A stretch of DNA of 64,000 bases from Heloderma charlesbogerti (Eukaryota; Chordata; Lepidosauria; Squamata; Helodermatidae), in contig JANEZZ010001958.1 in assembly GCA_026122225.1 (NCBI GenBank), positions 372,001 through 436,000 of the forward strand, in the 5' to 3' direction. The notes beneath the pieces were generated by a model that made no database searches, was not told the DNA's origin, and saw only the letters and a list, made by a program, of their open reading frames with translations. This document shows positions 21,662 through 32,618 of this stretch, piece by piece; position 1 is the stretch's first letter, and each line of letters opens with the position of its first letter. A program made the position numbers and the translations under genes.

Positions 21662-22095
21662 TAGGGATGTCAGAGGAATCTGTTTGGGGGATGGAGCTCA
21701 ATGTGTTTTTGTCAGCTAGGCCCCTTGGAGTTCTATCCATCTTCTGCTAACTGGCCTGAGTCAGGCTAGTAAGCAGATTTTCCTTTTAAAAAAATGTATA
21801 AACATTTTTAATAAAACGTCTGGAAAGTACAGCCACAATTTGCACAAATTACACAAATCTTAATGGCAATTTGTACAAATTATACAAGTTATGCACATTA
21901 GGCAAATCTTGACTGCAATTTGCACAAATCTATTCCTGCAAATTGTGGGCAACGACCCCCCACCCCCAAAAGAAAAAGTTCCTAGAGTTTGGGGAAAACC
22001 CATGGCTTGGCTTGCAAGTGCAAGCCAAGTTGGATGGGCAGCAGGAGTCGGTTGAGCCCCCAAAGGGCCAGATTTCCAAGCAATAGACATTCCTA
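21662..22095. mobile_element. hAT-like MITE, F3-related (8-bp TSD)
   Basis: Perfect duplication ATTCAAAC at 21654-21661 and 22096-22103. Termini TAGGGATGTCAGAGG and GACATTCCTA. Centre is a run of CAATTTGCACAAATTACACA-like words. Confidence 0.88.
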
Positions 22096-22306
22096 ATTCA
22101 AACTGAAGATATCATAAGTAGAATTGCACATCATACCATTTGTTCTGCAGTTTTGCATATGAAGCAATGGAAGGGGATTGTTAAGAGCCTTTTATCCCCA
22201 AGCAAAAGTTACAATGTGTCTGCTGTGCATACACACATATGATTAGTAATGACAATGAGTGTACAGTACAACTGTTCTTACCAAAACCATCCATGCATGG
22301 GAGAAC

Positions 22307-22882
22307 TAGGGATGTGCAAGCTCACCTCTGTCCAGGTTCTCCAGACTCCTGCCCAGCCCCTGCCCTTGCTCGCTGGTCCTTGGACTGTGCTCAAGCCCAT
22401 CCCACTCTCAGCAAGCAGCCTGCACTCACCCCAGTGGCCTCATCAAGCTCTGCAGTCACCATTTCTAAAAAAAAAAAGAGGTGATCACAAAAATGCACGT
22501 TTTTGTATGCACAAAAATGCGCATTTTGTGAATGTGCATATTCTCATGTGTGAAATGTGCATTTTTGCGAAGGCACACATTAGTGTATGTAAGAAAATTT
22601 TCATTTTTCATAAAATACACATTTTTGTGAATATGTGAAATAGACACATTTGTAAAAATGTGCATTTTTACATGTGTGCAAATTTACACATTTTTGCGAT
22701 CACCATTTTATTTCTCAGAAAATGGTGACTGCAAAGCTTGACAAGGCTGCTGGGGTGAGTGCAGGCCATTTGCCACACACGGACAAGGAGTGAGCAGGGG
22801 CTCAGCGAGTGGGGCCTTGGGGTGTGGGCAGAAGCAGGTCTGCCGAATTCCCGGACTGAATCAGGCACCCGTGTCATCCCTA
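22307..22882 (+). mobile_element. hAT-like MITE, family F2 (8-bp TSD)
   Basis: Perfect duplication GGGAGAAC at 22299-22306 and 22883-22890. Termini TAGGGATGTGCAAGCTCACC and GTGTCATCCCTA. The core (22465-22720) is an array of imperfect CACAAAAATGCGCATTTTG palindromes between inverted GGTGATC-type arms. It is longer than the 6.2-kb relative through extra core repeats. Confidence 0.9.
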
Positions 22883-22986
22883 GGGAGAACCCAAAGAAAT
22901 CTAGGATGGTGATCATGTGTCCACTTGTAGAAGCATACAGTTTTGTGAACTGTAGAATCTTTGGTAAGTGCATTACTGTGTACAAC

Positions 22987-23218
22987 AGGGGGGAGCAGCA
23001 CAACCTGCAGGCCACATGTGATCCTCATTGCCCCCAGCACCCCAAAATTTGGGGAGGAAGAAATGGTATCTATAATACTATGGAGTTCCAAAAAAGGTCA
23101 CATGTAGCTTCCAGGTAGACTACATTTTATCCTTTTAAGGTCAAATGTAGCAGCTACAAACACCATTTTTTTCTTTAAACAAATGTTTTCTCTGGATCAA
23201 CTCTGGCCCACAGGGGGG
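22987..23218. mobile_element. Possible Charlie-like hAT MITE relic, F9
   Basis: Starts CAGGGGGGAGCAGCACAACC and ends near CCCACAGGGGGGAGG; the text ACCTGCAGGCCACATGTG fits the CAGGGGTGGGCAACC type of hAT terminus. It is degraded, with no clear duplication. Confidence 0.35.
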
Positions 23219-23980
23219 AGGGGTGTATGTCTAAGGAAAAAATGCCCCCAGACCTCAAAACACTGCCCACCAGACACTACAGTGAGCAAATTGAAATCCT
23301 GGCCAAAATTTTGAACTTATGCATATATATTATTCACTTCACTTCACTTCAATTATTATTTTTCACGATTTATACTTGTGAAGGATCCTGCTATAGGGCA
23401 TGCAGTTAGACCTCGAGCTATTCTGGCTCCGTGATTCAAATGTTGTATGTTTAGCGATGTGAGAACTCACTTGCGCCTGCCCAGAGCAGGTGCTTCCATA
23501 GTCTCTGCTGCCATCTGCCCCTGCAAGCTGGGCTGCATGAGCCCTGGAGGGCTCGGCAAGCTGTCCAGAAACTTCCCCCAGCTCCCGCTCCTCGATGCGA
23601 GCTGACAGTTTTACGCCAGAAGGGCGTTCGCATCAAGGCGTGGGCAGCTGCAGGGGTGTCCCCACTGCCACCACTGTAGTGGGGGGGATGGGTAGGTACT
23701 CCCATCCCCTCCCCCCACTCCTGCTACAGCAGGGGTGGTGGCAAAAGGCAGGCTGGTTGTTTTATGTCAATGTAAGAGACTTACATAACACAACCAGCCT
23801 GTCCCTCACCTCCGCCGCCACTATGGTCACTGTAACAGGGTGGCGGTGGGGGGGGGAGAGGATAGGTGCTTCCGTCTTCCCTCTGCCCCCACGTGCTACA
23901 GCAGTGGTGGCAAGGACAAGCTGGTCATTTTACATAAGTCTCTTACACTTACATAAAATGACCAGCCTGTTCTAGGGATG

Positions 23981-25292
23981 TGTCAGGGTTGTATCTGAGA
24001 CCACAGAGTCCCAAAGCAGCTCTGATTCTGAGGAGGAGATACAATCCATGGGGGAGGAACTCTCTCAGACTTCAGAGGTGCAGCTGGAGGGGGAGCCCCC
24101 CCCACCTCTCACATCCCTGGGAGTGACAGCGAACCAGGCGTGGAAAGGGAGGGACAACCTGAACTTGTAGACACGTGAGGCACAAGCGAGAGATCACAGG
24201 GCCGAGCTTCAGCACTCAGGCCAATTGGCTCGATGTCAACAGCTGCACCCAGAAGTGTCATGGGAGAGGGGGAGATTGTCCCCTCCCACCCCTTAAGTTC
24301 AGAGAATTGCCACCCTTTTCACAAACGGAGATCAACCGACGTACTAACTCTTTGTACCCCTAGATGGCTGTTCCTTTGTAGTTTCTCTGAGTCTCAAGCA
24401 ATTAGCATCTGTATGCCTCATTAGGATAAATTAGGGATGTACGAAAGTCACTTACCTTTTGGACAGGGTGATTCACGGTGCGGAGGAGGAGCTCCGTACC
24501 TCCCCCCGAAATCCTAATCCAGCCGGCTCCGCTCCGTGGAGATTCCACAGAGCCACCGGCCGGGGCCACCCGCAGCTGGACATCCGGCCACTGGGCAGCC
24601 TTCCAGGAAAAAAAAAACCGCGTACGCAAATGGCGGCGGCTACAGTGGCCGCCATGTGTGTTCCCTTTTTTTTGCCGTTTTAGCCTACGTAAATATTTAC
24701 ATAGGCAATTACGGTGGGAAAAAAAAAGAACGCAAATAGCGCCCACTATGCTATTTGCGTTCTCCTTTTTTTCACCGTAATAGCTTATGTAAATATTTAC
24801 GTAGGCTAAAACAGTGAAAAAAAGGGAACGCAAATGGCAGCCGCCATAGCCACCACCATTTACGTACATGGTTTTTTGTTTGGGGGGCTTTTTTCCTTGC
24901 CATGATAGGCTATGTAAGTATTTCTGTAGCCTATCACGGCAAAGGCAGCTACGCAAATGGCGTGGTGGCCGCCATTTTAGTCCGCAGCAGCCGGCCGAGA
25001 GACCAGCTGCCGCCGCCGCCAGAGCCACCGCCGGAGCTGCTGCCACCGGAACATCCACCCCAGGTAAGCTTCGTCCCGGGGGGGATTCTGCGGGGGGGGC
25101 AGGGGTGGGAGGCCGTTCTGCCACAGGTTTCGGGGGGCTGAATGCCAGTGCATTCGGCCTCACTGAAATCCGTGGCGGAATTCTCCGCCATCCCTAGGAT
25201 AAATGGAATTAAAGCCTTGGAAAGCAGCCCTTTTGTCTGAGTGTTGATTTTGGCTATTGGAGTATTCAGGAGGCAACAGGGGAACCTTGACA
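23981..25292 (+). mobile_element. Solo LTR of about 539 bp, interrupted by P11
   Basis: Starts TGTCAGGGTT and ends AACCTTGACA, so the ends are inverted (TGTCA...TGACA). A 5-bp duplication GGATG flanks it (23976-23980 and 25293-25297). Removing P11 and its extra 8 bases leaves 539 bp, matching the 541 bp of the LTR at 25779-26319. Text near the 3' end (TTAAAGCCTTGGAA, TTTTGTCTGAGTGTTGATTT) also occurs at 62130-62175. A solo LTR is usual after recombination between two LTRs; no internal retroviral or gypsy coding sequence is present, so the superfamily is undecided. Confidence 0.82.
24432..25196 (+). mobile_element. Family P hAT-like element P11 (complete, 8-bp TSD)
   Basis: Perfect duplication GGATAAAT at 24424-24431 and 25197-25204. 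L, S inverted, short GC-rich block, C, B-type hairpin with GCCTACG...GTAGGC arms, D, B, C, A (24898-24945), E with a GAGA loop (25000-25015), S (CCAGGTAAGCTTC near 25060), F, R. It is the innermost level of the nest. Confidence 0.93.
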
Positions 25293-25778
25293 GGATGCTG
25301 GAGAAATCTGAGACAGATTAAAACGAGCTTGGATTTCTAAGAATCCGATCTGCGGAATCTGCTGTGGAGAGCCCCCCTCAGATTGTGCAGAGTCCGTGGA
25401 CTTCCGGATGATTTTTTTCACTTTCCTGAAAGTTATGCATATAAATTCATAGGAAAATGCATACGTTTATGCTGAGGAAACAATGAATGAAATGGAGGAC
25501 AATATGCTAAATATTAGGCACTCAATTATGTAATTATTTACGTAAATACTTATGTAAATATTTACATAATTATTTGCATATTTTTCCGCATGATGAAAAG
25601 AAAAATATTTGCATCCATCTGTGGGCAGACAATGGAACAAAAGGCATATGACAATCTGCAAAACACAGACAGAGCAGATTTTACACAGTCCGTACATCCC
25701 TAGCCTGCTCCTCGTCTCTGACACAGGGACGAGAGGGGAAGAAGGGAGTACCTCTCCTCCTTCCCCCATCCTTGCTAC

Positions 25779-26319
25779 TGTCAAGATTCCCTTAGCCCCC
25801 ACTTTACTTCAACGCCCAAACATACACAGATGAGAGGCTTCAGTCTATAGCTTTGAATCTATTACTTCACAGGGTCATACAGATGCAAATTCTCAGCTCT
25901 CCATCTGCAAAGGAATGCCTTCAGGGGATTCAGATGGGATTTATGAGAGTTGCCCACCGTTTGAAGAGGGAGGTGGTCTGGCTAGCCAGACTTAAGCGGG
26001 GGAGGTCCCTGTCTTCTTGTGAGTCCTCTAAGCGCAGCTTTTCATGCAAGGCCAGTCGGGTAGACCATCTAAGTTCCACCCCTGCCTTCTCTCCCTTTGC
26101 TCTGCATCTGTGTCTAGCATCTATTAGGTCATTTTCCCCAAAACCCATCTCCTCCTATTCACTGCTTCTCACGGGGGGGGGAGCGGGTAAGGAGGGACCC
26201 TCATGCTCAGCCTACTCTTATCTGGACTACCCTGAGAAAACACCTCCCTCATATCTGACGGTTCTCCTTCAGAATCTGAACTGCTATCCAACTCCCTGCG
26301 CTCAAAAACACTCCTGACA
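25779..26319 (-). mobile_element. Solo LTR of 541 bp, second copy, opposite orientation
   Basis: Read on the plus strand it starts TGTCAAGATTCCC and ends ACTCCTGACA. GCTAC flanks it at 25774-25778 and 26320-26324. Its reverse complement aligns with the LTR at 23981-25292 and with 61943-62214. No internal region is present. Confidence 0.82.
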
Positions 26320-26773
26320 GCTACAGTGTCCGCAGGGAGGAGCAGGCTGGTGGTTTTATGCAAGTCTCTTACACTTATGTAAAATGACCAGCCCGTCCCC
26401 CATGGAAGCCACCACCATGGCTGTAGCAGAGATGAGCGGGGATGAAGGCAGTGCCTCTCCACCTTCCCCCATCCTTGCTACAGTGGCAGCAGCAAGGAAC
26501 AGGCTGGTTATTTTACATAAGTGTAAGAAACTTACATAAAACGACCAGCCTGTCCCACACCACTGCTCCTGCAGCAAGGGGGTGCTCCCTTCTTTCCCTC
26601 TCAGTGATAGGTGGCTCACTGAGGGACCAGATGCCTGCACTCTTGCCCGACTCAGCATGCGGAGAGTCAGGCAAGAGCTCAGGTCCACGAACTGGTGTCC
26701 AGTGGGCTGAACTGGCGATTTCTAGCCAGGCTTTGAGTCCCAGCTAGACGCTCGTCCCATCCCTATGTATGTT

Positions 26774-27157
26774 ACCAACTTCTGGACTACCAGGTTCATA
26801 AAGGCTGCTGGTGATCAATGTGCATTCCCCAAAGGTACCAACTGCCTGAAAATTCAGCATGTCTGTCAGCACTTATGTCTGGCCTTGAATGTTTCTTTCC
26901 TTATTCCTTTTCAAATCCCATGGGTAAAATATGATGTCGTAAATTCAATAAACACAAGCCAAATCACGGAAGCACAATCTATCGTTTAAGGAGAAATCCA
27001 TTGCCTTTCATGCGTTTCCCTAAATCTTGATTGAAATTGAGTTATACTTCCTGTGATATAAAAGGATTTCCATTGAGCTGTATACAGTGACAACACAAAC
27101 TCTTTTTTTCTTGAGTTCTTGACAGTAAATTGAGGATTGTAGGGCATTACATTTAGA
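26774..27157. other. No gene or repeat recognised
   Basis: AT-rich, balanced text without termini. It includes AATTCAATAAACACAAGCC near 26943 and GATATAAAAGG near 27055. It may be host DNA, perhaps conserved, but I see no direct support. Confidence 0.3.
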
Positions 27158-27655
27158 TAGGGATGTGCGAATCAGCAAAACCCAATCTTGCCAAAGTGCT
27201 CCAAATTTGATCTTGAAGCTTTTTCAGACTAGAGAATGGCCATCGTGGGGAAATCCAGCCAATTTGGGGTTTGCTGGATTTCCTGGATTGGCTTACATTT
27301 CCAAACTGAGCCATGGACGTTTTCCTGAAATCCTGGAACTTGCACAAATTTCAGGCATAATTTGCTCAATTTGTGCAAATTGCAGCCATAGTATGTCTAA
27401 CTTTGTGCAAATTTCAGGTGTGATTTGTGCAAACTAAGCCTATTACAGCTGAAACTTGTGCAAATTAAGGAAATTACACCTCCAAATTTTGAAAATAGTT
27501 ATTTGGGAGGGGGCACCTGAAAATCCTTGAGCTGGTCTGACTCAATATATATTGAGTCAGGGCAGCTTGCAGGTAAGCAACATGGAGTCTGGGGGACTGA
27601 GCTGCTGAAAGCTTTGTGAACTTCACCCCCTGGATGGATCCCTCTGGTATCCCTA
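27158..27655. mobile_element. hAT-like MITE, F3-related
   Basis: Termini TAGGGATGTGCGAATC and GGTATCCCTA. Core repeats TTGTGCAAATTGCAGCC-like words around 27345-27470. Flanks CATTTAGA and GTCCAGAA do not match. 27664-27840 contains a partial F6-like piece ending CACACATCCCTA near 27831. Confidence 0.6.
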
Positions 27656-27861
27656 GTCCAGAAACTAGTTCATATCAGATTGCCACCTCCATTTCCCCCT
27701 TTTTTGCATGAAAATCCATGTGTATTTCCCCACATGTATGCATCAGTTGTGGACATCCCTGAAATGAATACATTCTTCTCCCATTGATTAAAGTGTATTG
27801 TGAGCTAAAATTAATTTCTCACACATCCCTACTCCTGTTCACCACTGCAATCTGCTTGTTC

Positions 27862-28319
27862 TAGGGATGTCGGAGAAATCTGCCACAGACTCTAGTGAGG
27901 CTGGATTCTTTGGACCCATGGGCGCCGCCTTTTCCATACGCGTTTTTTTTTTTCAAAGTCACCCGTGATAGGCTACGTAATGATTTACGTAGCCTATCAC
28001 GGCTGACTTTGGAAATCTAGCCGTGATAGGCTACGTAAATCGTTACGTAGCCTATCACGGGTGTGTGTTGTTGTTTTTTTACATTTACTTTGTAATGGTG
28101 GTGGCAGCAGCCGGTCAGAAGACCGGCCGCCGCCCCCGCCCCCGCTGAAATGCCGCCGAAACGCTGCCGGGACCCGCCGCCGAGAGGGACATTCGAAGGA
28201 GGTAAGTCCCATCCCGGGGAGGGCGGGGGGGGGAGAATTTCACCGCCAATTTCGGGGGGCCGAATGCATCCCTATGAATGAATCCCGAGATTCGTGGAGA
28301 AATTCTCCGCCATCCCTAG
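27862..28319. mobile_element. Family P chimeric element P12 with two R-type ends
   Basis: Left end TAGGGATGTCGGAGAAATC and right end AAATTCTCCGCCATCCCTA are both R-type. The left arm jumps from the R-end GGATTC block straight into a C fragment (CCCATGGGCGCCGCC), then two A hairpins (27964-28058), E (GGTCAGAAGACC), S (GAGGTAAGTCCC near 28199), F, R. Flanks GCTTGTTC and ATGAGAGT do not match, as expected if it arose by recombination or deletion. Confidence 0.75.
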
Positions 28320-28388
28320 ATGAGAGTAGTTTGTGTGTGTGTCTGTGGAGGGGGGGTGTAATTTAGGATTGTGTGACGCATGGGAAAC

Positions 28389-28817
28389 TAGGGATGCACA
28401 GATTTTGTAAAATCCATTCTGTATCTTTCTCAGGGATTGTCAGGTGCCTTTTGTTCCATCGTAAGCTCATTGATAAGATCAGAATTTTTACAGCTTCCCA
28501 AATCTGTGCAAATTCACACTTGTGCCAAGGTGCACTTGCAAAAACACTTAACCCCCTCTCACATGTGTACCCACTCCCAAATGTGCTTTTCATGCTTTAG
28601 CCTATGGAAGAAATCCCCATTTTCAGAATTTTTAACATACTTTTCTATGACTGAATTTGCGTACGATTCTGGAAAGTTACCAAAAAACAAAACAAAACAC
28701 CTGTTTGCAAGTCTGCAGAGTCTGTGTGATTTGGAAAAAGCCATTCCGCTGTGGAATCAATTGGTTATAGAAAGCCAAACTCATTTGATTCCATTGTGGA
28801 TGTCTCTGTCATCCCTA
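28389..28817 (-). mobile_element. hAT-like MITE, family F4, inverted
   Basis: Termini TAGGGATGCACAG and CTGTCATCCCTA. GATTTTGTAAAATCC and AGGTGCCTTTTGTTCCATCG are the inverse of the F4 3' region at 11820-11895. Flanks TGGGAAAC and GGTGATAC agree at 5 of 8. Confidence 0.65.
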
Positions 28818-29109
28818 GGTGATACAGAGTTTTAGATATTTGCCCTCTCCACCCCCATGCAAATGTAGAGGTGTATTGAAATGTTTTCCTTGGCACTGTT
28901 CATTGTAACTGAGAGTGATGTCTCTGTGTATGTGCGGGGGGATTTCAGGATTGTATGACCCGTGGGATGCTCCCTCTGTGGCCTGTTCCTTTGTTAAGCA
29001 CTGAGCCATAGGCAGCTACGAGAATGGATCCAGGCCTTGGGTGAGACTGAGACATGAAGAACCAAGCCAGAAGTCAGAGCTAAGGAACACACAGATTAGA
29101 AAGAGAGGC

Positions 29110-29275
29110 CCTTCTCATTTGCCCACCCCTGAGAGCAGTTAGGTGGGTGACCACACATGAGAGGGCCTTCTCCCCAGTGGCCCCACACCTTTGGAACAAG
29201 TTTCCATTGGAGGTCCACCATGATTCGTCATTGTAGGCTTTTAAGAAGGCCTTGAAAATGTATTAATTCACCAAG
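29110..29275 (+). pseudogene. L2/CR1-like ORF2 C-terminal relic
   Basis: GAGAGGGCCTTCTCC...GTGGCCCCACACCTTTGGAA corresponds to the conserved LINE C-terminal RAFS-VAP-LWN motif. It is followed by text encoding the AFKKAL-type tail. It is short and frameshifted. 28826-29110 shows nothing recognisable. Confidence 0.55.
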
Positions 29276-29327
29276 ACAAGCTGTTGATGCTCTTTTATGC
29301 AGTTGTTGCTGGTTTTATTGCTGGCTC

Positions 29328-31244
29328 TAGGGATGTCAGAGAATTCCGCCACAGATCTCAGTGAGGCTGAATGCCAGTGCACTCGGCCCCCCGAACTCCG
29401 TGGCGGAATGGCCTGCCCCCCCGCGGATCCCCCCCCAGGATGAGACTTACCTGGGGCGGATCTTCCAGGCGGCGGCAGCAGCACCGGCGGCAGTCCCCCC
29501 CCCTCGCATGAACTTCGGGGGGAGAAGCGAAGTGCCTCCCCCCCACTGCAAAGCAAGCTTCGAGGACAGGTAAGGGACTTTTGTCCATCCCTAGGCGGAG
29601 GCGGCTGCAGCGGCTGGTCTTCCAATCAGCTGCCGCCGCCGCCATTTGCAGTCTTGTAAAAAAAATAAAATAAAACGACATGGTAGGCTACGTAAAGATT
29701 TACGTAGCCTATCATGGCTGGGTTTAAAAAAAAAAAAAGGATGTGATAGGCTATGAAGATATACGTAGCATATCATGGCTGTAGGGATGGACGAAAGTCC
29801 CTTACCTGTTCTCGAAGCTTGGTTCGCGAGGTTCAGGCGAGGGGGGGGGCACCCCGCCTCACCCAGCCAAAATTCAGGCCAGGGGGGGAGGCGCCCCATC
29901 CCTCGCCGGTGAAATTCAGGCCGGGTAGAAGCGCCCCGTCTACCCGGCCGTGAAAAAAAAAGTAAACACACACACACACACCCATGATAGGCTATGTAAC
30001 GATTTACATAGCCGATCAAGGCTAGATTTCCAAAGTCAGCCGTGATAGGCTATGTAAATCGTCACGTAGCCTATCACGGGTGACTTTGAAAAAAAAAAAG
30101 CGCATACACAAATAGCGGCAGCCCATAGGTGCCGCCATTTGCATTCCTTATTTTGACATGTCTATTCTACATAAAGATTTACGTAGACTATGGCGAAAAT
30201 AAGAGCAACGCAAATGGTGGCGCCCATGGGCCACTGCCATTTGCGTACGCGCTTAGTTTCCCCCCAAAGTCACCCGTGATAGGCTACGTGACGATTTATG
30301 TAGCCTATCACGGCTGACTTTGGAAATCTAGCCATAATAGGCTACTTAATTGTTACATAGCCTATCACGGGGGTGGGTGTTTTTTTTTTACTTTACTTTT
30401 TTTATTTGCAATGGCGGCAGCAGCAGCCGGTCAGGAGACCGGCCGCTGCCCCTGCCCCTGACGAAACGCAGCCGAACCGCCGCCGGGACCCGCCATTTGG
30501 CCACGGTAAGTCCCATCCTGGGGGGGGGCGGGGGGCCAGTGGAGAATTTCCCCACCAATTTTGGGGGGCCGAATGCGTTGACTCGGCCCCCCAAAGTTTT
30601 GGGGAGAAATTCTCGGCCATCCCTACATGACTGGGTTTAAAAAAAAAAACGCGTACGCAAATGGCGGTGGCTACAGCTGCCGCCATTTGCGTTCCTTATT
30701 TTTGGCCGTCTTAGTCTATGTAAATATTTACATAGACTATGACGGCAAAAATAAAGGGGAACGCAAATAGCGTAGTGGGCCCTATTTGCATCCCTTTTTG
30801 ATTCACCGTTTTAGCCTACGTAAAGATTTACGTAGGCTAAAACGGTGAATCAAAAAGGGACGCAAATAGCGCCCGCTACGCTATTTGCGTTCCCCTTTAT
30901 TTTCGCCGTCATAGTCTATGTAAATATTTACGTAGATTAAGATGACCAAAAATAAGGAACGCAAATGGCGGCAGCTTAGCCACTGCCATTTGCGTACGCG
31001 TTTTTTTTTTTCTTTCTCCAGAGCCCTCCGCGGCCGGAAATCCATCTGCGGACAGCTCTGGCCTGGCTGGGTCTGGCCGGCTCCTCTGCGGAGCTGCCGC
31101 GGAGCACAGCCGGCCCTTGAGGATTCTGGGGGGGGGAACGGATTGCCTCCCCCCCATCGAGGTTTCCAGGGGGAGGGACGGTACACCTCCCCCACCACCA
31201 TCAACATAATCTGCAGAAAGGTAAGTGACATTCATTCATCCCTA
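29328..31244 (-). mobile_element. Family P hAT-like element P13, host of P14 (8-bp TSD)
   Basis: Perfect duplication GCTGGCTC at 29320-29327 and 31245-31252. R end left, L end right (S GGTAAGTGACATTC at 31220). At 29497-29593 it carries a partial foreign P L-end block that ends CATCCCTA inside the GC-rich region. E, two A hairpins, then P14. After 30634 come C, B, D, central hairpin G (30806-30852, arms CCGTTTTAGCCTACG, perfect), D, B, C and a GC-rich block. This is the clearest copy with a G centre. Confidence 0.9.
29782..30625 (+). mobile_element. Family P hAT-like element P14 nested in P13
   Basis: Duplication CATGGCTG at 29774-29781 against CATGACTG at 30626-30633 (7 of 8). The target lies just after an A hairpin of P13. 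L TAGGGATGGACG, GC-rich block, two A hairpins, C, short B region, C, two A hairpins, E (GGTCAGGAGACC), S (ACGGTAAGTCCC near 30505), F, R. Confidence 0.9.
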
Positions 31245-31302
31245 GCTGGCTCTTACTATTACTTTTACTGCTTTTTTATTGTTTTTATGTTTTGATCATT
31301 TT

Positions 31303-32100
31303 TAGGGATGTCAGAGAATTCCGCCATGGATCTTGGTGAGGCAGAATTCCAGTGCATTCGGCCCCCCCAAATCTGTGGCAGAATGGCCTGCCCCCCCTGC
31401 CCCCCGCGGATCCTCCCCGGGACGAGACTTACCTGGAGCAGATCTTACGGGTGGTGGCGGCTTCGGCTCCGCCATTTCCAGGCTTGTGAAGAAAAAAAAA
31501 GACATGATAGGCTATGTAAATCTCTACGTAGCCTGTCATGGTTGGGGGTGGGTATAAAAAAAAAAAGTGTACGCAAATGGCGGCAGCTATGGCTGCCGCC
31601 ATTTGCATTCCTTCTTTTTACCGTCTTAATCTACATAAATATTTATGTAGATTATGACGGCGAAAATCAAGGGGAATGCAAATAGCATAGTGGGCTAAAA
31701 GATTTACGTAGGCTAATACGGTGAATGAAAAACGCCCGCTACACTATTTGCGTTCCCCTTGATTTTCGCCATCATCGTCTATGTAAATATTTACATAGAT
31801 TAAGATGGTAAAAAGAAGGAATGCAAATGGCGGCTGCCATAGCCGCCATTTGTGTACGAGGTTGGTTTTTTTTGTTTTTTTGTTTCGTTTTTTTTCCCAA
31901 AGCCCTCCGCAGCCGGAAATCCAGGCCTGGCCGGCTGTTCCGCGGAGCTGCCGCAGAGCACAGCCAGCCGTTCGAGGATTCTGGGGGGAGTAACGGAGCA
32001 ACTCCCACCCCGGCCAGGATTCTGGGGGGAGGGACGGAACGCCTCTGCCCCCCACCATCAACATAATCCATGAAAGGTAAGTCACTTTCGTACATCCCTA
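31303..32100 (-). mobile_element. Family P hAT-like element P15
   Basis: R end TAGGGATGTCAGAGAATTCC, L end TTTCGTACATCCCTA with S (AAGGTAAGTCAC near 32076). E is reduced; A (31503-31541), C, B, D, a degraded G, D, B, C and GC-rich blocks follow. Flanks are ATCATTTT and AGATTCATTTT, so the duplication appears shifted or altered by small indels. Confidence 0.85.
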
Positions 32101-32105
32101 AGATT

Positions 32106-32213
32106 CATTTTTAATATTGTAACAGTTTTTACTCATTTTATTGCTGTGAGCTTCCTTGGGAGGGTTTCTACCCTGAAAGGTGGCCACGAATTTTTAAATA
32201 AATAAATAAATGC
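32106..32213 (+). mobile_element. LINE 3' tail relic
   Basis: TATTGCTGTGAGCTTCCTTG...AAATAAATAAATAAATG has the typical CR1/L2 tail form. 32214-32427 holds (ATCA)n remnants and otherwise nothing clear. Confidence 0.5.
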
Positions 32214-32427
32214 CTCAATCAATCAATCAATCTAGAGCTGGGAAAACTGCTGCTGGGGAAACTGCAGCTGCTCAGGCAAAGTCCTAGTGCAAACAGGTAG
32301 CCTGTTATATATGTCTAGGAGTCCCTACTGGCCAACCAGGGTAGGCAGGGCCAGTGCATACCCCCCCCCAAAGGCCAGGAAGAGGCTCCAAAGTGCAGTT
32401 TTGGAGGCTAACCACATAGATCAGCTA

Positions 32428-32606
32428 CATGGAACCAATCACCTGGGGGGGGGGCTCTCCCACACTGGAGGCATTCAAGACGAAGCTGGACAGCCATCTT
32501 TCAGGGATGCTTTGACCTGGACTCCTGCACTGAGCAGGGGGTTGGACTTGATGGTCTTGTAGGCCCCTTCCAACCCCACTATTCTGTGATTCTATCATTC
32601 TATTAT
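32428..32606 (+). mobile_element. CR1 LINE 3' end
   Basis: CACACTGGAGGCATTCAAGA, GCAGGGGGTTGGACTTGATG and CCCCTTCCAACCC, followed by ATTCTGTGATTCTATCATTC, is the diagnostic CR1 3' UTR with its octamer tail. Only the tail is present, as in most 5'-truncated CR1 copies. Confidence 0.88.
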
Positions 32607-32618
32607 CTCTTCTCAATC

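Larger units (their letters stand above)
23973..25704 (+). mobile_element. hAT-like MITE, family F4, split by an LTR after its first 8 bases
   Basis: TAGGGATG stands at 23973-23980. The rest of the element resumes at 25298 and ends CGTACATCCCTA at 25704. The target duplication is GCCTGTTC at 23965-23972 against GCCTGCTC at 25705-25712 (7 of 8). Net length is about 415 bp, matching 11497-11903. Confidence 0.85.
23452..26765. mobile_element. hAT-like element, family F5, host of a four-level nest (8-bp TSD)
   Basis: Perfect duplication TGTATGTT at 23444-23451 and 26766-26773. Termini TAGCGATGTGAGAAC and CGTCCCATCCCTA. Its own sequence occupies 23452-23972, 25713-25778 and 26325-26765. It repeats a palindromic word set (GTAAGAGACTTACATAA, TTTTACATAAGTGTAAGAAA) with CACC/GGTGG blocks. 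Inside it lie an F4 element and two solo LTRs. Length without insertions is about 1.0 kb. Confidence 0.88.

Noticed and set aside
24402..25163. Minus-strand open frame of 253 codons
   Set aside because: It lies wholly across P11 and reads hairpin A as DRLRKYLRSLS-type peptides and the GC-rich block as Ala/Pro runs. The same peptides recur in every copy and in both directions.
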